Positions 9,515 to 16,562 of a stretch of 64,000 nt of DNA are shown in pieces. Source of the stretch: Marinilactibacillus sp036039175. Lineage in GTDB: Bacteria > Bacillota > Bacilli > Lactobacillales > Carnobacteriaceae_A. The number at the start of each line of letters is the position of its first letter. The first letter of the stretch is position 1. The translations under genes and the position numbers were made by a program. Where the stretch lies: positions 112,433-176,432 of the forward strand of contig NZ_JAYXKP010000007.1 in NCBI RefSeq assembly GCF_036039175.1. The letters are read 5' to 3'. The notes under the pieces were generated by a model. That model made no database searches and had not been told where the DNA came from. It worked only from the letters and a program-made list of their open reading frames with translations.

Positions 9515-10696
9515 CTAGAGAGAGAAAACGTGCTGATGCGTATGGGTTCTGATGGCTTCTAAATAGACCAGTTCCACATTTTTTCCAAAAGCCTCGATAG
9601 AGTACGTTTCTTCGATTTTGTTTTGTGCTGCCAGTTTTTTTGAATCATCAAAATCATCTTGAGCTAATAGAGTATAAAGAGAAGACTTGAATTCAGAAAA
9701 TTGAGTATACTGAAATCCATTCTCTCCATCTTCAATGACGTCAATTAGACAATCATCTTTTCTACATAAAGCAAATACGCCACTTGCAAGGGCTTCGATA
9801 TAAGAAAGACCTTGTGTTTCACTAGTAGACGCACTGACAAAAAGATCTCCTGCCTGATAGTAAGTAGCGATTTCACTAGGATCGACCATGCCGGCGAAGA
9901 CTACAAAGGCACGAGCGTCTATCTCATCAATAAAATCTTCCAATGTTTCTCTGTAAGGACCATCTCCGACAACCAAAAGTCGAAGTTTTGGATCATCAAG
10001 TTCTTTAAGGTAAGAAATGATTTCCTCAAGATCTTTTTCTTTAGCGATTCTTCCAACACTGACAAGTACGGAACAATCATCTGGTATAGAAAGAGAGCGT
10101 CTCAGTGCAGTGATTTCTTGCTGTTTAACAGGTTTGTTGAATTTCTCTAAATCCAAACCTGTTGGAATAACATGTAAAGGCTGATTTACCTTGTATCCTT
10201 TTAAAAGGGATTCGACTTTTTTTGTCGGAACAATCACGGCATCAGAATGGTTCAAGACTCTTTTGCTGAACAAAGCAACAGCCTTTTTGCCCCATTTTTT
10301 ATTTGGTGAGAAATAATGCGTATAATCTTCATAGACAGTGTGATATGTATGCACTATTGGAATCATTAGAGTCTGAGAGATTCTTCTTGCGATTCTAAAC
10401 GTGCTGAACTCACACTGAGTGTGAATAACGTCAGGGTTCCAGTCCACAATATGAGACAACACATCATCATCCATCGTCAAAGCCACTCGTGCACCGGGAT
10501 AAATTTTTCCGACACCATAAGAAGGCATTGAATATAAACCCTGCTCTTCATCTATATGAGAGTTGGATTTTTCTGATAGAGTCAGTATGCGGACTTCGTG
10601 TCCCATGTCTGTCAAAATCTCTTTTAGGTTGATAATAGAAGTGATTACACCGTTAACAGTTGGAGTGTACCATTCTGTTGTAATTAATATCTTCAT
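9515..10696 (-). CDS. GT4 glycosyltransferase, probable 1,2-diacylglycerol 3-alpha-glucosyltransferase
   Basis: A 393-residue GT4 enzyme. The N-terminal TTEWYTPTVNGVITSI (a glycine-rich acceptor loop), the central VSVGRIAKEKD and the C-terminal ETQGLSYIEALASG (E-x7-E) are the hallmarks of the diacylglycerol glucosyltransferase/mannosyltransferase branch. The ATG at 10696 follows GGAGG by 6 bases; a longer in-frame start (TTG 10708) lies inside the ribosome site and is rejected. First gene of a two-gene operon that probably builds membrane glycolipid for lipoteichoic acid. The sugar specificity is inferred. Confidence 0.78.
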   Translation of the reverse strand: MKILITTEWYTPTVNGVITSIINLKEILTDMGHEVRILTLSEKSNSHIDEEQGLYSMPSYGVGKIYPGARVALTMDDDVLSHIVDWNPDVIHTQCEFSTFRIARRISQTLMIPIVHTYHTVYEDYTHYFSPNKKWGKKAVALFSKRVLNHSDAVIVPTKKVESLLKGYKVNQPLHVIPTGLDLEKFNKPVKQQEITALRRSLSIPDDCSVLVSVGRIAKEKDLEEIISYLKELDDPKLRLLVVGDGPYRETLEDFIDEIDARAFVVFAGMVDPSEIATYYQAGDLFVSASTSETQGLSYIEALASGVFALCRKDDCLIDVIEDGENGFQYTQFSEFKSSLYTLLAQDDFDDSKKLAAQNKIEETYSIEAFGKNVELVYLEAIRTHTHQHVFSL

Positions 10697-11000
10697 ATCG
10701 TCCTCCAAAATTGATTGTCTTCATTATACTCTAAAAATTCTATAAAATAGACTGAATTTCAAAAATATCACGCAAATTTTACGAATTGTTAAAAGTACTT
10801 GTAATAATGTTCATATGTTTTAATGCTACTATCATCACTGTACGCTTATCCAACTAATTTTGCATCAGACCTTAGACTGGTTTTTGATTGCACGAAAGGG
10901 TGAAAAGTTCTCTAAAATAAACAGATTCTACGTTGTTTTATATAGTATGATTACGATACAATAAGTAAAAGCCAATTACAACATTAAGGAGCTAGGATTT
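10697..11000 (+). promoter_or_regulatory. Intergenic region with candidate trpS promoter
   Basis: 304 bases between divergent genes. A promoter reading towards trpS is visible: TTGTTT (10933-10938), 18-base spacer, TACAAT (10957-10962). I found no T-box motif and no trp leader peptide here, and no small gene. Confidence 0.5.
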
Positions 11001-12014
11001 ATGAAAAGAATCATCTTGACAGGAGACCGTCCTACAGGGAAATTGCATCTAGGACATTATGTAGGATCTCTTCAAAATCGTTTGAACATGCAACAAGATC
11101 CAGATAACCATGTTTATGTTATGATTGCTGACCAGCAAGCTTTAACAGATAACGCTAAAACACCTGAAAAAGTTCAGAAAAGTGTAACAGAAGTGGCACT
11201 TGATTATCTTGCAGTAGGGTTGGATCCAGAAAAAACAACTATTTTTATTCAGTCGCAGATTCCTCAATTAGCTGAACTGATGATGTATTATTTGAATATC
11301 GTTACAGTATCCAGATTGAATCGAAACCCCACAGTGAAATCTGAGATCCAGGAAAAAGGCTTCAATGAAAGCATACCTGCTGGCTTCTTTATGTATCCTG
11401 TCAGCCAAGCTGCCGATATCACAGCTTTTAAAGCAACACACGTGCCAGTAGGAGAGGATCAGAGACCTATGCTGGAACAGACAAGAGAAATTGCGCGTGA
11501 CTTTAATAGGATTTATCATACAGATGCTTTAATTGAACCGGATATCATTTTACCGCCAAAAGGACACGGAAGATTAGTTGGGATCGATGGCAAAGGGAAA
11601 ATGAGCAAATCACTCAATAACGGTATTTACTTATCAGATTCAGCAGATGATATTCAGAGAAAAGTTATGAGTATGTATACAGATCCGAATCACATCCGAG
11701 TGGAAGATCCGGGTCAGATCGAAGGAAACGTTGTATTCACTTATCTTGATGTATTCGATGAAGATACAGACAAAGTTCAAGAGTTGAAAGATCAATACCA
11801 AAAAGGCGGATTGGGCGACGTTAAAATCAAACGTTATTTGAACGATGTGCTTCAAGCTAAACTACAACCGATTCGCGAACGCCGAGAAGAGGCTTCAAAA
11901 GATTTGGATGCCATTCAAGCTATGCTGAAAGCCGGCAGCGAGAAGGCAGAAAAAGTTGCTGCACAAACACTTGATGAAGTAAAAAGTGCTATGGGAATCA
12001 ATTATTTCAAATAA
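11001..12014 (+). CDS. trpS: Tryptophanyl-tRNA synthetase
   Basis: A 337-residue class I aminoacyl-tRNA synthetase that charges tRNA-Trp in the cytoplasm. HLGH (16-19) and KMSKS (200-204) are the two nucleotide-binding signatures; DQQALTD and the GEDQRPMLEQTREIARDFN block are typical of TrpRS. The length matches the family. The ATG has AAGGAG about 13 bases upstream, a slightly long spacing. It is monocistronic, between its own promoter and a terminator. Confidence 0.97.
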   Translation: MKRIILTGDRPTGKLHLGHYVGSLQNRLNMQQDPDNHVYVMIADQQALTDNAKTPEKVQKSVTEVALDYLAVGLDPEKTTIFIQSQIPQLAELMMYYLNIVTVSRLNRNPTVKSEIQEKGFNESIPAGFFMYPVSQAADITAFKATHVPVGEDQRPMLEQTREIARDFNRIYHTDALIEPDIILPPKGHGRLVGIDGKGKMSKSLNNGIYLSDSADDIQRKVMSMYTDPNHIRVEDPGQIEGNVVFTYLDVFDEDTDKVQELKDQYQKGGLGDVKIKRYLNDVLQAKLQPIRERREEASKDLDAIQAMLKAGSEKAEKVAAQTLDEVKSAMGINYFK

Positions 12015-12024
12015 GACAGTTTAT

Positions 12025-12069
12025 GAGATACACGAGAGGCGCCTTAAAGCGTCTTTGTGTATCTTTTCT
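12025..12069 (+). terminator. trpS terminator
   Basis: Hairpin with outer arms AGATACAC / GTGTATCT and an inner GGCGC / GCGTC pairing, followed by a T-rich stretch. Confidence 0.8.
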
Positions 12070-12097
12070 ATTCTAAAAAAAGAAAGTAGGAGAGGCG

Positions 12098-12604
12098 TTG
12101 CTAGAAACGAAAAGATTAAGACTCAGAGACTATACAGAAGAAGATTTTGAATTTCTATATACCTTAACTTCAAATCCAAATGTTGTGCGCTACATAGGCA
12201 TAGGAGAAGTGTATACAAAAGAACAAACAAAAGCTGCTTTAGGGCGAATGTTCAAGTTGTATGAAGGTAATACGTATATGGGGCTGAAAGTCATCGAGTT
12301 AAAAGATAGCGGAACACCGATTGGACATGCTGGGTTTCTCCCTCAAACGATCGAAGGAATAGAATATATGGAAATCGGATATTGGATTGCGGAAGAACAT
12401 TGGAGAAATGGCTACGCTACAGAAATCGCAACGGCCTTGAGAGCATTTGGAGAACAACAGCTCCACTTAGATGAGATCATTTCTTTAGTTCATGTAGGTA
12501 ACAAAGGTTCAAGAAAAGTTGCAGAAGCAAATGGGATGCAGATCAAGAAAACGGTTAATTTGAAGGGGAAAGAGGTTTACGTGTTTTCAACAATGGAAGA
12601 ATAA
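12098..12604 (+). CDS. GNAT family N-acetyltransferase (RimJ/RimL-like)
   Basis: A 168-residue GNAT protein of the ribosomal-protein acetyltransferase branch: opening LETKRLRLRDYTEEDFEFLY, then IGYWIAEEHWRNGYATEIATAL, the acetyl-CoA pyrophosphate-binding segment, and NKGSRKVAEANGM towards the C-terminus. The start is TTG (12098) with TAGGAGA just upstream. The acceptor cannot be deduced. Terminators lie on both sides. Confidence 0.88.
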   Translation: MLETKRLRLRDYTEEDFEFLYTLTSNPNVVRYIGIGEVYTKEQTKAALGRMFKLYEGNTYMGLKVIELKDSGTPIGHAGFLPQTIEGIEYMEIGYWIAEEHWRNGYATEIATALRAFGEQQLHLDEIISLVHVGNKGSRKVAEANGMQIKKTVNLKGKEVYVFSTMEE

Positions 12605-12607
12605 TAC

Positions 12608-12654
12608 AAAAGAAGGAAGCTCTACTTGAAAAATAGTAGAGTTTCCTTCTTTTT
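12608..12654. terminator. Bidirectional terminator between GNAT gene and tyrA
   Basis: Arms AAAAGAAGGAA..TCTACT and AGTAGA..TTCCTTCTTTT with an A/T-rich loop; A-run and T-run on the two sides. The two genes converge here, and the hairpin abuts the tyrA stop codon. Confidence 0.9.
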
Positions 12655-13489
12655 AGTACCAATCTCTTCTCTGAGTACTGGCTTTTTTGAAAATGGATTT
12701 TAAAGCTACCTCATCGTCTTTGACTAATGTCTGTTTAAGTTTGTCGAGTTCGTCTTCGAATGCTTCGATAGAATTTAAGAGAGCAGAACGATTATTCAAA
12801 AACAATTCACTCCATAAGTCACCATTAATATCTGCAATGCGGGTAAGTTCTTTGAAACTATTTCCTGCAAAAGTTAACGTTTCTTCGGAAGCTTGACTGC
12901 TATTCACTACAGCAACAGAGAGCGCATGCATCAGTTGACTAACATAAGCGATCTGTTCATCGTGTAGTTCTGGAGAAACCCGTGAAAGGTTTTTAAATCC
13001 GATATCATGGTAAAGTTGTTCCACCAATGCAAGGTTACTTTCTTTGTTAGAAGGAATCGGTGTGATAAGCGCATTTGCTCCAATAAATCTTTTATGATCA
13101 GCTCCAGAAATCCCCTTTTTTTCACTTCCGCGCATTGGATGCGCAAAGACAAAGTCAGCTGTTTCTGGTAAGAACTGCATCACTTGATCAATGATAGCTG
13201 TTTTTACACCGGTCACGTCTGTTAAAATGACTGATGATTTAAATACGTCGCGGTGTTCTTTTACAAAAAGCGGAATCTGATTTGGATAAAGCGAAAGTAA
13301 CACAAGATCCATATCAGGTAAAAGGGCTTTTGCATCGGCGTAACCTTTAATGATCAGCGCTTCTTTTTCTGCAGTTGCAATCGTTTCTGGATCAAGATCC
13401 ACACCGTAAACCTCTTTGTATCCTGCCGCTTTGAGGCCCATAGCAAATGAACCACCAATCGCGCCTAAGCCTATAAGTGCAATTTTCAT
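12653..13489 (-). CDS. tyrA: Prephenate dehydrogenase
   Basis: A 278-residue enzyme that oxidatively decarboxylates prephenate to 4-hydroxyphenylpyruvate, the tyrosine branch. The dinucleotide-binding motif GLGAIGGSFA is at 7-16; THPMRGSEK-like AHPMRGSEKKG and the helical C-terminal dimerisation domain (roughly 165-278) follow. No ACT domain is present, so feedback control by tyrosine through ACT is not expected. The ATG at 13489 follows AAAGGAG; the longer ORF upstream overlaps aroQ and is rejected. Last gene of the leftward aroE-aroK-aroQ-tyrA operon. Confidence 0.95.
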   Translation of the reverse strand: MKIALIGLGAIGGSFAMGLKAAGYKEVYGVDLDPETIATAEKEALIIKGYADAKALLPDMDLVLLSLYPNQIPLFVKEHRDVFKSSVILTDVTGVKTAIIDQVMQFLPETADFVFAHPMRGSEKKGISGADHKRFIGANALITPIPSNKESNLALVEQLYHDIGFKNLSRVSPELHDEQIAYVSQLMHALSVAVVNSSQASEETLTFAGNSFKELTRIADINGDLWSELFLNNRSALLNSIEAFEDELDKLKQTLVKDDEVALKSIFKKASTQRRDWY

Positions 13490-13500
13490 TTCAAACTCCT

Positions 13501-13935
13501 TTAAACGGATTTTTCTTCTAAAGCATGAATCGCTAGTGTATAACCTGTAGGACCAAATCCAGAGATCTGCCCAATACAAGCAGGGGCAACAACGGATTCT
13601 TTTCTAAACGACTCTCTAGCATGAATCGCACTCAGATGGACTTCTACAGTAGGGACTGAGATGGCTTTAACGGCATCATGAATCGCATAACTATAGTGTG
13701 TATAAGCAGCCGGGTTAAAAATAATACCGTCTACTTCATCCATATGCGCTTGCTGCAAACGATCGACCAGAGCACCCTCAGAATTACTTTGAAAAAAGGT
13801 ACACTGATGGCCAAGCTTAGTAGCATATTGCTCAATATGGTCTTCTATATCTTTTAAAGTCTGAGTACCGTAGATATCCGGTTCACGAATACCCAGAAAG
13901 TTCAGATTCGGTCCATTGAGAATCAGTAAATTCAT
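13501..13935 (-). CDS. aroQ: Type II 3-dehydroquinate dehydratase
   Basis: A 144-residue dodecameric-type dehydroquinase that makes 3-dehydroshikimate. NGPNLNFLGIREPDIYG (about 7-23), with the catalytic Tyr, NPAAYTHYSYA, and EVHLSAIHARESFR with the His and Arg residues of the active site are all present. The start ATG overlaps the aroK stop (ATGA, 13932-13935). Confidence 0.97.
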   Translation of the reverse strand: MNLLILNGPNLNFLGIREPDIYGTQTLKDIEDHIEQYATKLGHQCTFFQSNSEGALVDRLQQAHMDEVDGIIFNPAAYTHYSYAIHDAVKAISVPTVEVHLSAIHARESFRKESVVAPACIGQISGFGPTGYTLAIHALEEKSV

Positions 13936-14453
13936 TTGCTTACTCCTTTTTTGATGGTTTCGGGAAGATTTTTTTCAATTGTCGTGAGCACGTAAGCTTC
14001 ATCGGAGTGATTCTCAACAATGAAGTCAGCAGCAGAACGGTAAAGAGCGATTCTGTCATCATGTAATTGGTATAGTTTATTAACACCCTCTTTTAATAAA
14101 GGACGATGATCCAGTTGAATATCTTTAACAATGTTCTCTACAGGTCGATCGATAAATACAATCCATCCAGTTTTTTTGAGTGCCTGTATATTTTCTTCTT
14201 TTAAGATCACACCACCACCGCATGAGATAATACTATAGGAAGACTCGGAAGCGACTTGCTGACAAATCGTTGTTTCGATTGTTCTAAAATGAGGTTCACC
14301 AATCTTGAATAATTCTGGTATCGTCTGACGGGTTGTATCTTCAATAATTTCATCTGTATCAAGAAAAGGACGGTCTAATTTGATACTTAATGTTTTACCG
14401 AAGCTTGTTTTCCCACATCCGGTCATACCGATTAAAACGATATTTGTTTTCAC
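13932..14453 (-). CDS. aroK: Shikimate kinase
   Basis: A 173-residue P-loop kinase phosphorylating shikimate at the 3-hydroxyl. Walker A GMTGCGKTS (9-17), LDTDEIIE (the Asp contacting shikimate), the glycine-rich SCGGGV loop and HRPLLKEG lid segment are visible. Start and stop overlap the neighbouring aroE and aroQ genes by 4 bases, so the operon is translationally coupled. Confidence 0.96.
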   Translation of the reverse strand: MKTNIVLIGMTGCGKTSFGKTLSIKLDRPFLDTDEIIEDTTRQTIPELFKIGEPHFRTIETTICQQVASESSYSIISCGGGVILKEENIQALKKTGWIVFIDRPVENIVKDIQLDHRPLLKEGVNKLYQLHDDRIALYRSAADFIVENHSDEAYVLTTIEKNLPETIKKGVSK

Positions 14454-15265
14454 TTTGTTTCACTCACTTTATTTTGAAAGTAATCGATCAGTTCATCGAC
14501 TAGACTGTTCTCGATTGTGCAGTTTTCCCAGATTTCAACTGCTTTGACAGCTTGTCCAACTAGCATATCTAATCCATTAGCGACTTGCTTATGTTGCTGG
14601 ACACCTAATTGCAACAAAGTAGTCATTTCTGGGTTGTAAATTAAATCTATAATTGTATCAAACTGATGAACAACGCTCGCATTCAAAGGAGAAGACGCAA
14701 TATCTGGATACATACCAATAGGTGTCGTATTAATGAGATAGTCTCCGTTATAAGAAGACAACGATTCGTAATTGGTATAGGTCTTTTTATCAGTATTCTC
14801 GAATCGTTCAGGTGACCTTGAAGCGATAATAAGGTGATCAATACCATGATCAAGAAGATAGGCTTCAACGATTTTCGCAGCACCACCTGTTCCTAGAATG
14901 AGTGCTGTTTTACCTTCAATTACCCAGTTTCGTCTTTCAAAGATCAAACCAAAACCAGAGTAGTCGGTATTATGTCCGATTAATTTGTTGTTTCTATGTT
15001 CTATAGTATTAACAGCATTCAATTTTTTAGCAAAGGAATCCAGTTCATCTAAATAGGGAATGACCTTTTCTTTATAAGGGATGGTCACATTTACACCATT
15101 GATTGTTAAGGCGCGTACTCCAGAAATAGCTTGCTCAAGGAGTTCTGGTTTGAATGCGAAAGCTTTATAAGCAGCGTCGATTCCTAACTTCCGATAAATC
15201 TGTTTATGTAGAGCCGGGGAAAGCGTATGGGAAAGTGACTCTCCAAATAAACCGTAAAAGTGCAT
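14450..15265 (-). CDS. aroE: Shikimate dehydrogenase
   Basis: A 271-residue NADP-dependent enzyme reducing 3-dehydroshikimate to shikimate. The substrate site shows SHTLSPALH (about 11-19), NVTIPYKE with the catalytic Lys, and NTDYSGF with the catalytic Asp; the cofactor loop is GTGGAAK. The ATG at 15265 has AAAGGAG 6 bases upstream. First gene of the leftward operon, whose promoter lies at 15301-15329. Confidence 0.96.
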   Translation of the reverse strand: MHFYGLFGESLSHTLSPALHKQIYRKLGIDAAYKAFAFKPELLEQAISGVRALTINGVNVTIPYKEKVIPYLDELDSFAKKLNAVNTIEHRNNKLIGHNTDYSGFGLIFERRNWVIEGKTALILGTGGAAKIVEAYLLDHGIDHLIIASRSPERFENTDKKTYTNYESLSSYNGDYLINTTPIGMYPDIASSPLNASVVHQFDTIIDLIYNPEMTTLLQLGVQQHKQVANGLDMLVGQAVKAVEIWENCTIENSLVDELIDYFQNKVSETK

Positions 15266-15300
15266 GGTAAGCTCCTTTCGTTATCTGTATATTGGTTTGA

Positions 15301-15329
15301 AGTATAGACAAAAGAAAAATAAAACACAA
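15301..15329 (-). promoter_or_regulatory. Promoter of aroE-aroK-aroQ-tyrA
   Basis: On the minus strand: TTGTGT (15324-15329), 17-base spacer, TATACT (15301-15306). It lies about 35 bases from the aroE start, so the leader is short and no attenuator fits on this side. Confidence 0.65.
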
Positions 15330-15455
15330 ACAGAATTTATTTTGAAACTTTTTTTGCGAGGGTAAATTTGCTAACAAACCCTTATGGTTGAGCTGAAAAA
15401 TGAGAATTTGAAAAAGAACATTAAAAAAATATTTGAGATTTTTTGAGAATGACTG

Positions 15456-15484
15456 TTGACAAGGATAAATCTAATTGCTAGTAT
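15456..15484 (+). promoter_or_regulatory. Promoter of the rightward aromatic operon
   Basis: TTGACA (15456-15461), 17-base spacer, TAGTAT (15479-15484). The -35 is a perfect consensus. It is placed about 55 bases before the leader-peptide start, so transcription would begin near 15490 and include the attenuator. Confidence 0.75.
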
Positions 15485-15538
15485 TGGGTCACAGTTGAAC
15501 AACAGCTGATACTAATTGATTGAAGGAGAGAAATTGAG

Positions 15539-15634
15539 ATGAATAGACAATTACAAATCGAAATGGCTCCACAATTGAATAGTTATTACTTTAGCTTCTT
15601 TAAGATTAAATCTATGGAGGCTAAAGAGCTTTAA
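15539..15634 (+). CDS. Tyr/Phe-rich leader peptide of the aromatic operon
   Basis: A 31-codon ORF with AAGGAGAG at 15523-15530, 8 bases before the ATG. Codons 15-21 read Ser-Tyr-Tyr-Phe-Ser-Phe-Phe (Tyr codons 15584-15589, Phe codons 15590-15592, 15596-15598, 15599-15601); there is no Trp or Cys. Five aromatic residues in a seven-codon window, placed just before a competing RNA hairpin set and the operon for Phe/Tyr synthesis, is the pattern expected of a leader peptide whose translation senses charged tRNA-Tyr/tRNA-Phe. The peptide itself probably has no function after synthesis. Confidence 0.8.
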   Translation: MNRQLQIEMAPQLNSYYFSFFKIKSMEAKEL

Positions 15635-15780
15635 GCTGCTGACAACAGCGTCCCATAGATTTCACGAGAAATCGAATGGGGCGCACAAATAAAATTAAGT
15701 AACATTTTATGAGTGAATTTAACCAACGCCGCATTCGAACTTCTCCCAAAAAGAGAAATCGAATGCGGCGTTTTTGTTTT
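15608..15780 (+). promoter_or_regulatory. Transcription attenuator with five mutually exclusive RNA segments
   Basis: Segments: 1 = AAATCTATGG (15608-15617, inside the leader ORF); 2 = 15648-15663, containing CCCATAGATTTC; 3 = GAGAAATCGAATGGGGCG (15666-15683); 4 = 15725-15745, containing CGCCGCATTCGA; 5 = GAGAAATCGAATGCGGCG (15753-15770). 1:2 is a perfect 10-bp helix. 2:3 is a 15-bp hairpin (15648-15656 with 15676-15684, and GATTTC with GAAATC). 3:4 pairs 16 bp with one mismatch. 4:5 is the terminator. 1:2 and 2:3 exclude each other, as do 3:4 and 4:5; 2:3 also blocks 3:4. Segments 3 and 5 differ at one base of 18. A ribosome stalled at the Tyr codons leaves segment 1 free (1:2, 3:4, read-through); one moving on disrupts it (2:3, 4:5, stop). 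The pairings are seen; the regulatory reading is inferred. Confidence 0.8.
15725..15778 (+). terminator. Attenuator terminator of the aromatic operon
   Basis: A 14-bp perfect stem (AACGCCGCATTCGA / TCGAATGCGGCGTT) extended by GAGAA pairing after a small bulge, loop CCCAAAAA, followed by TTTTTGTTTT. It stands before the first structural gene of the operon rather than after a gene. Confidence 0.93.
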
Positions 15781-15909
15781 GCCTGTTCGAACATAGTGAG
15801 TTACAGGCAAAGTACTAGGCGAACGAAGAGAGCGTAGTCACCACAGCCAACAGGCGCCTGTTCGAAGCAAAGCGAGTTACGGCCACAATACTAGGCGAAC
15901 GTTCGAAGC
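15781..15909 (+). repeat. Two diverged ~54-base direct repeats with palindromes in the operon leader
   Basis: Copy 1 (15781-15833) and copy 2 (15856-15909) both read GCCTGTTCGAA...GAGTTAC.GGC...TACTAGGCGAACG. Copy 1 can fold by GCCTGT / ACAGGC (15781-15808). A perfect 14-base palindrome AACAGGCGCCTGTT spans 15849-15862 and a 10-base one, CGAACGTTCG, spans 15896-15905. The unit lies between the attenuator terminator and the first gene; I see no ORF in it. Confidence 0.6.
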
Positions 15910-16008
15910 AAATATAGACAAGCAGCTTTGAAGCCAGCTGTTCAATCGTAATCGAAAGTTTGTAAAACGAGAATACCAATATTTAAGAAAATAGTGAGGG
16001 ATGAATAC

Positions 16009-16545
16009 ATGATTATCCATACATTAGGACCAAGTAGTACAGATAGCTATGCAGCAGCTGAATCATTCATCAAATCTGAGGAAGATGATATTGTAGCCTA
16101 TCCGTCATTTGACAATTTGCTACACAATATCGATTCACTGAAAGGTGAACATGTACTGTTTCCGGTTGCTTTCAAAAGTGCTAGAAGGGATTACGGATGG
16201 AAAGAATTCAACTATGACTACTGGGATAAAGTAGAACTCGTTGAAGTTTTTCAGAAGAAAACCAAACCGATGGTACTGGTCAGAAACACTAAATACTCAG
16301 AAAATTCAGCCATGATTCATCCGGCCACCACTATATTCATGAAAAAGTATTTGGAATCAACAGCAGAACATACGCTGATTAATTTTGCAGACAGTAAATA
16401 CAAAGCATGGACAGCTTTTTGTAAGAAAAACTTGAAGTATACCATCATTAGTGAGGACGTGTTTGAAAAAGAGAAATACCCCGAACACAAAGTAGAAGAA
16501 CGATATGAACCAGTAATGGTCTGGTGTCTTTACAAAATTATTTAA
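16009..16545 (+). CDS. Prephenate dehydratase/BacA-like protein, function uncertain
   Basis: A 178-residue protein. The opening HTLGPSSTDSYAAAESFI resembles the LGPxGTxSxxAA start of prephenate dehydratases and of BacA (prephenate decarboxylase of bacilysin synthesis). The mid part (FPVAFKSARRDY, then the segment ending MVLVRN) and MIHPATTIFMKKYL (compare the SHPxxxxxxxxFL motif) keep the same order. The dehydratase motifs PiENS and TRF are absent and the protein is shorter than a full PheA; no ACT domain is present. The ATG at 16009 follows GAGGG; the GTG at 15994 is inside the ribosome site. It is the first gene after the Tyr/Phe attenuator. It may be a variant prephenate-converting enzyme or a sensor; homology is judged by eye only. 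Confidence 0.5.
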   Translation: MIIHTLGPSSTDSYAAAESFIKSEEDDIVAYPSFDNLLHNIDSLKGEHVLFPVAFKSARRDYGWKEFNYDYWDKVELVEVFQKKTKPMVLVRNTKYSENSAMIHPATTIFMKKYLESTAEHTLINFADSKYKAWTAFCKKNLKYTIISEDVFEKEKYPEHKVEERYEPVMVWCLYKII

Positions 16546-16562
16546 AAAAGAGGAGAATAAAC

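Noticed and set aside
10697..11000. T-box or trp leader upstream of trpS
   Set aside because: No AGGGTGGNACCGCG motif, no terminator-antiterminator pair and no Trp-rich ORF found.
12653..13579. Long start for tyrA
   Set aside because: The extra 30 codons run into aroQ, and AAAGGAG stands just before the ATG at 13489.
15608..15778. T-box riboswitch at the aromatic operon
   Set aside because: The T-box consensus is absent; the hairpin set and a leader ORF with tandem Tyr/Phe codons explain the region better.
15781..15909. CRISPR-like array
   Set aside because: Only two diverged repeats with no regular unique spacer and no cas genes.
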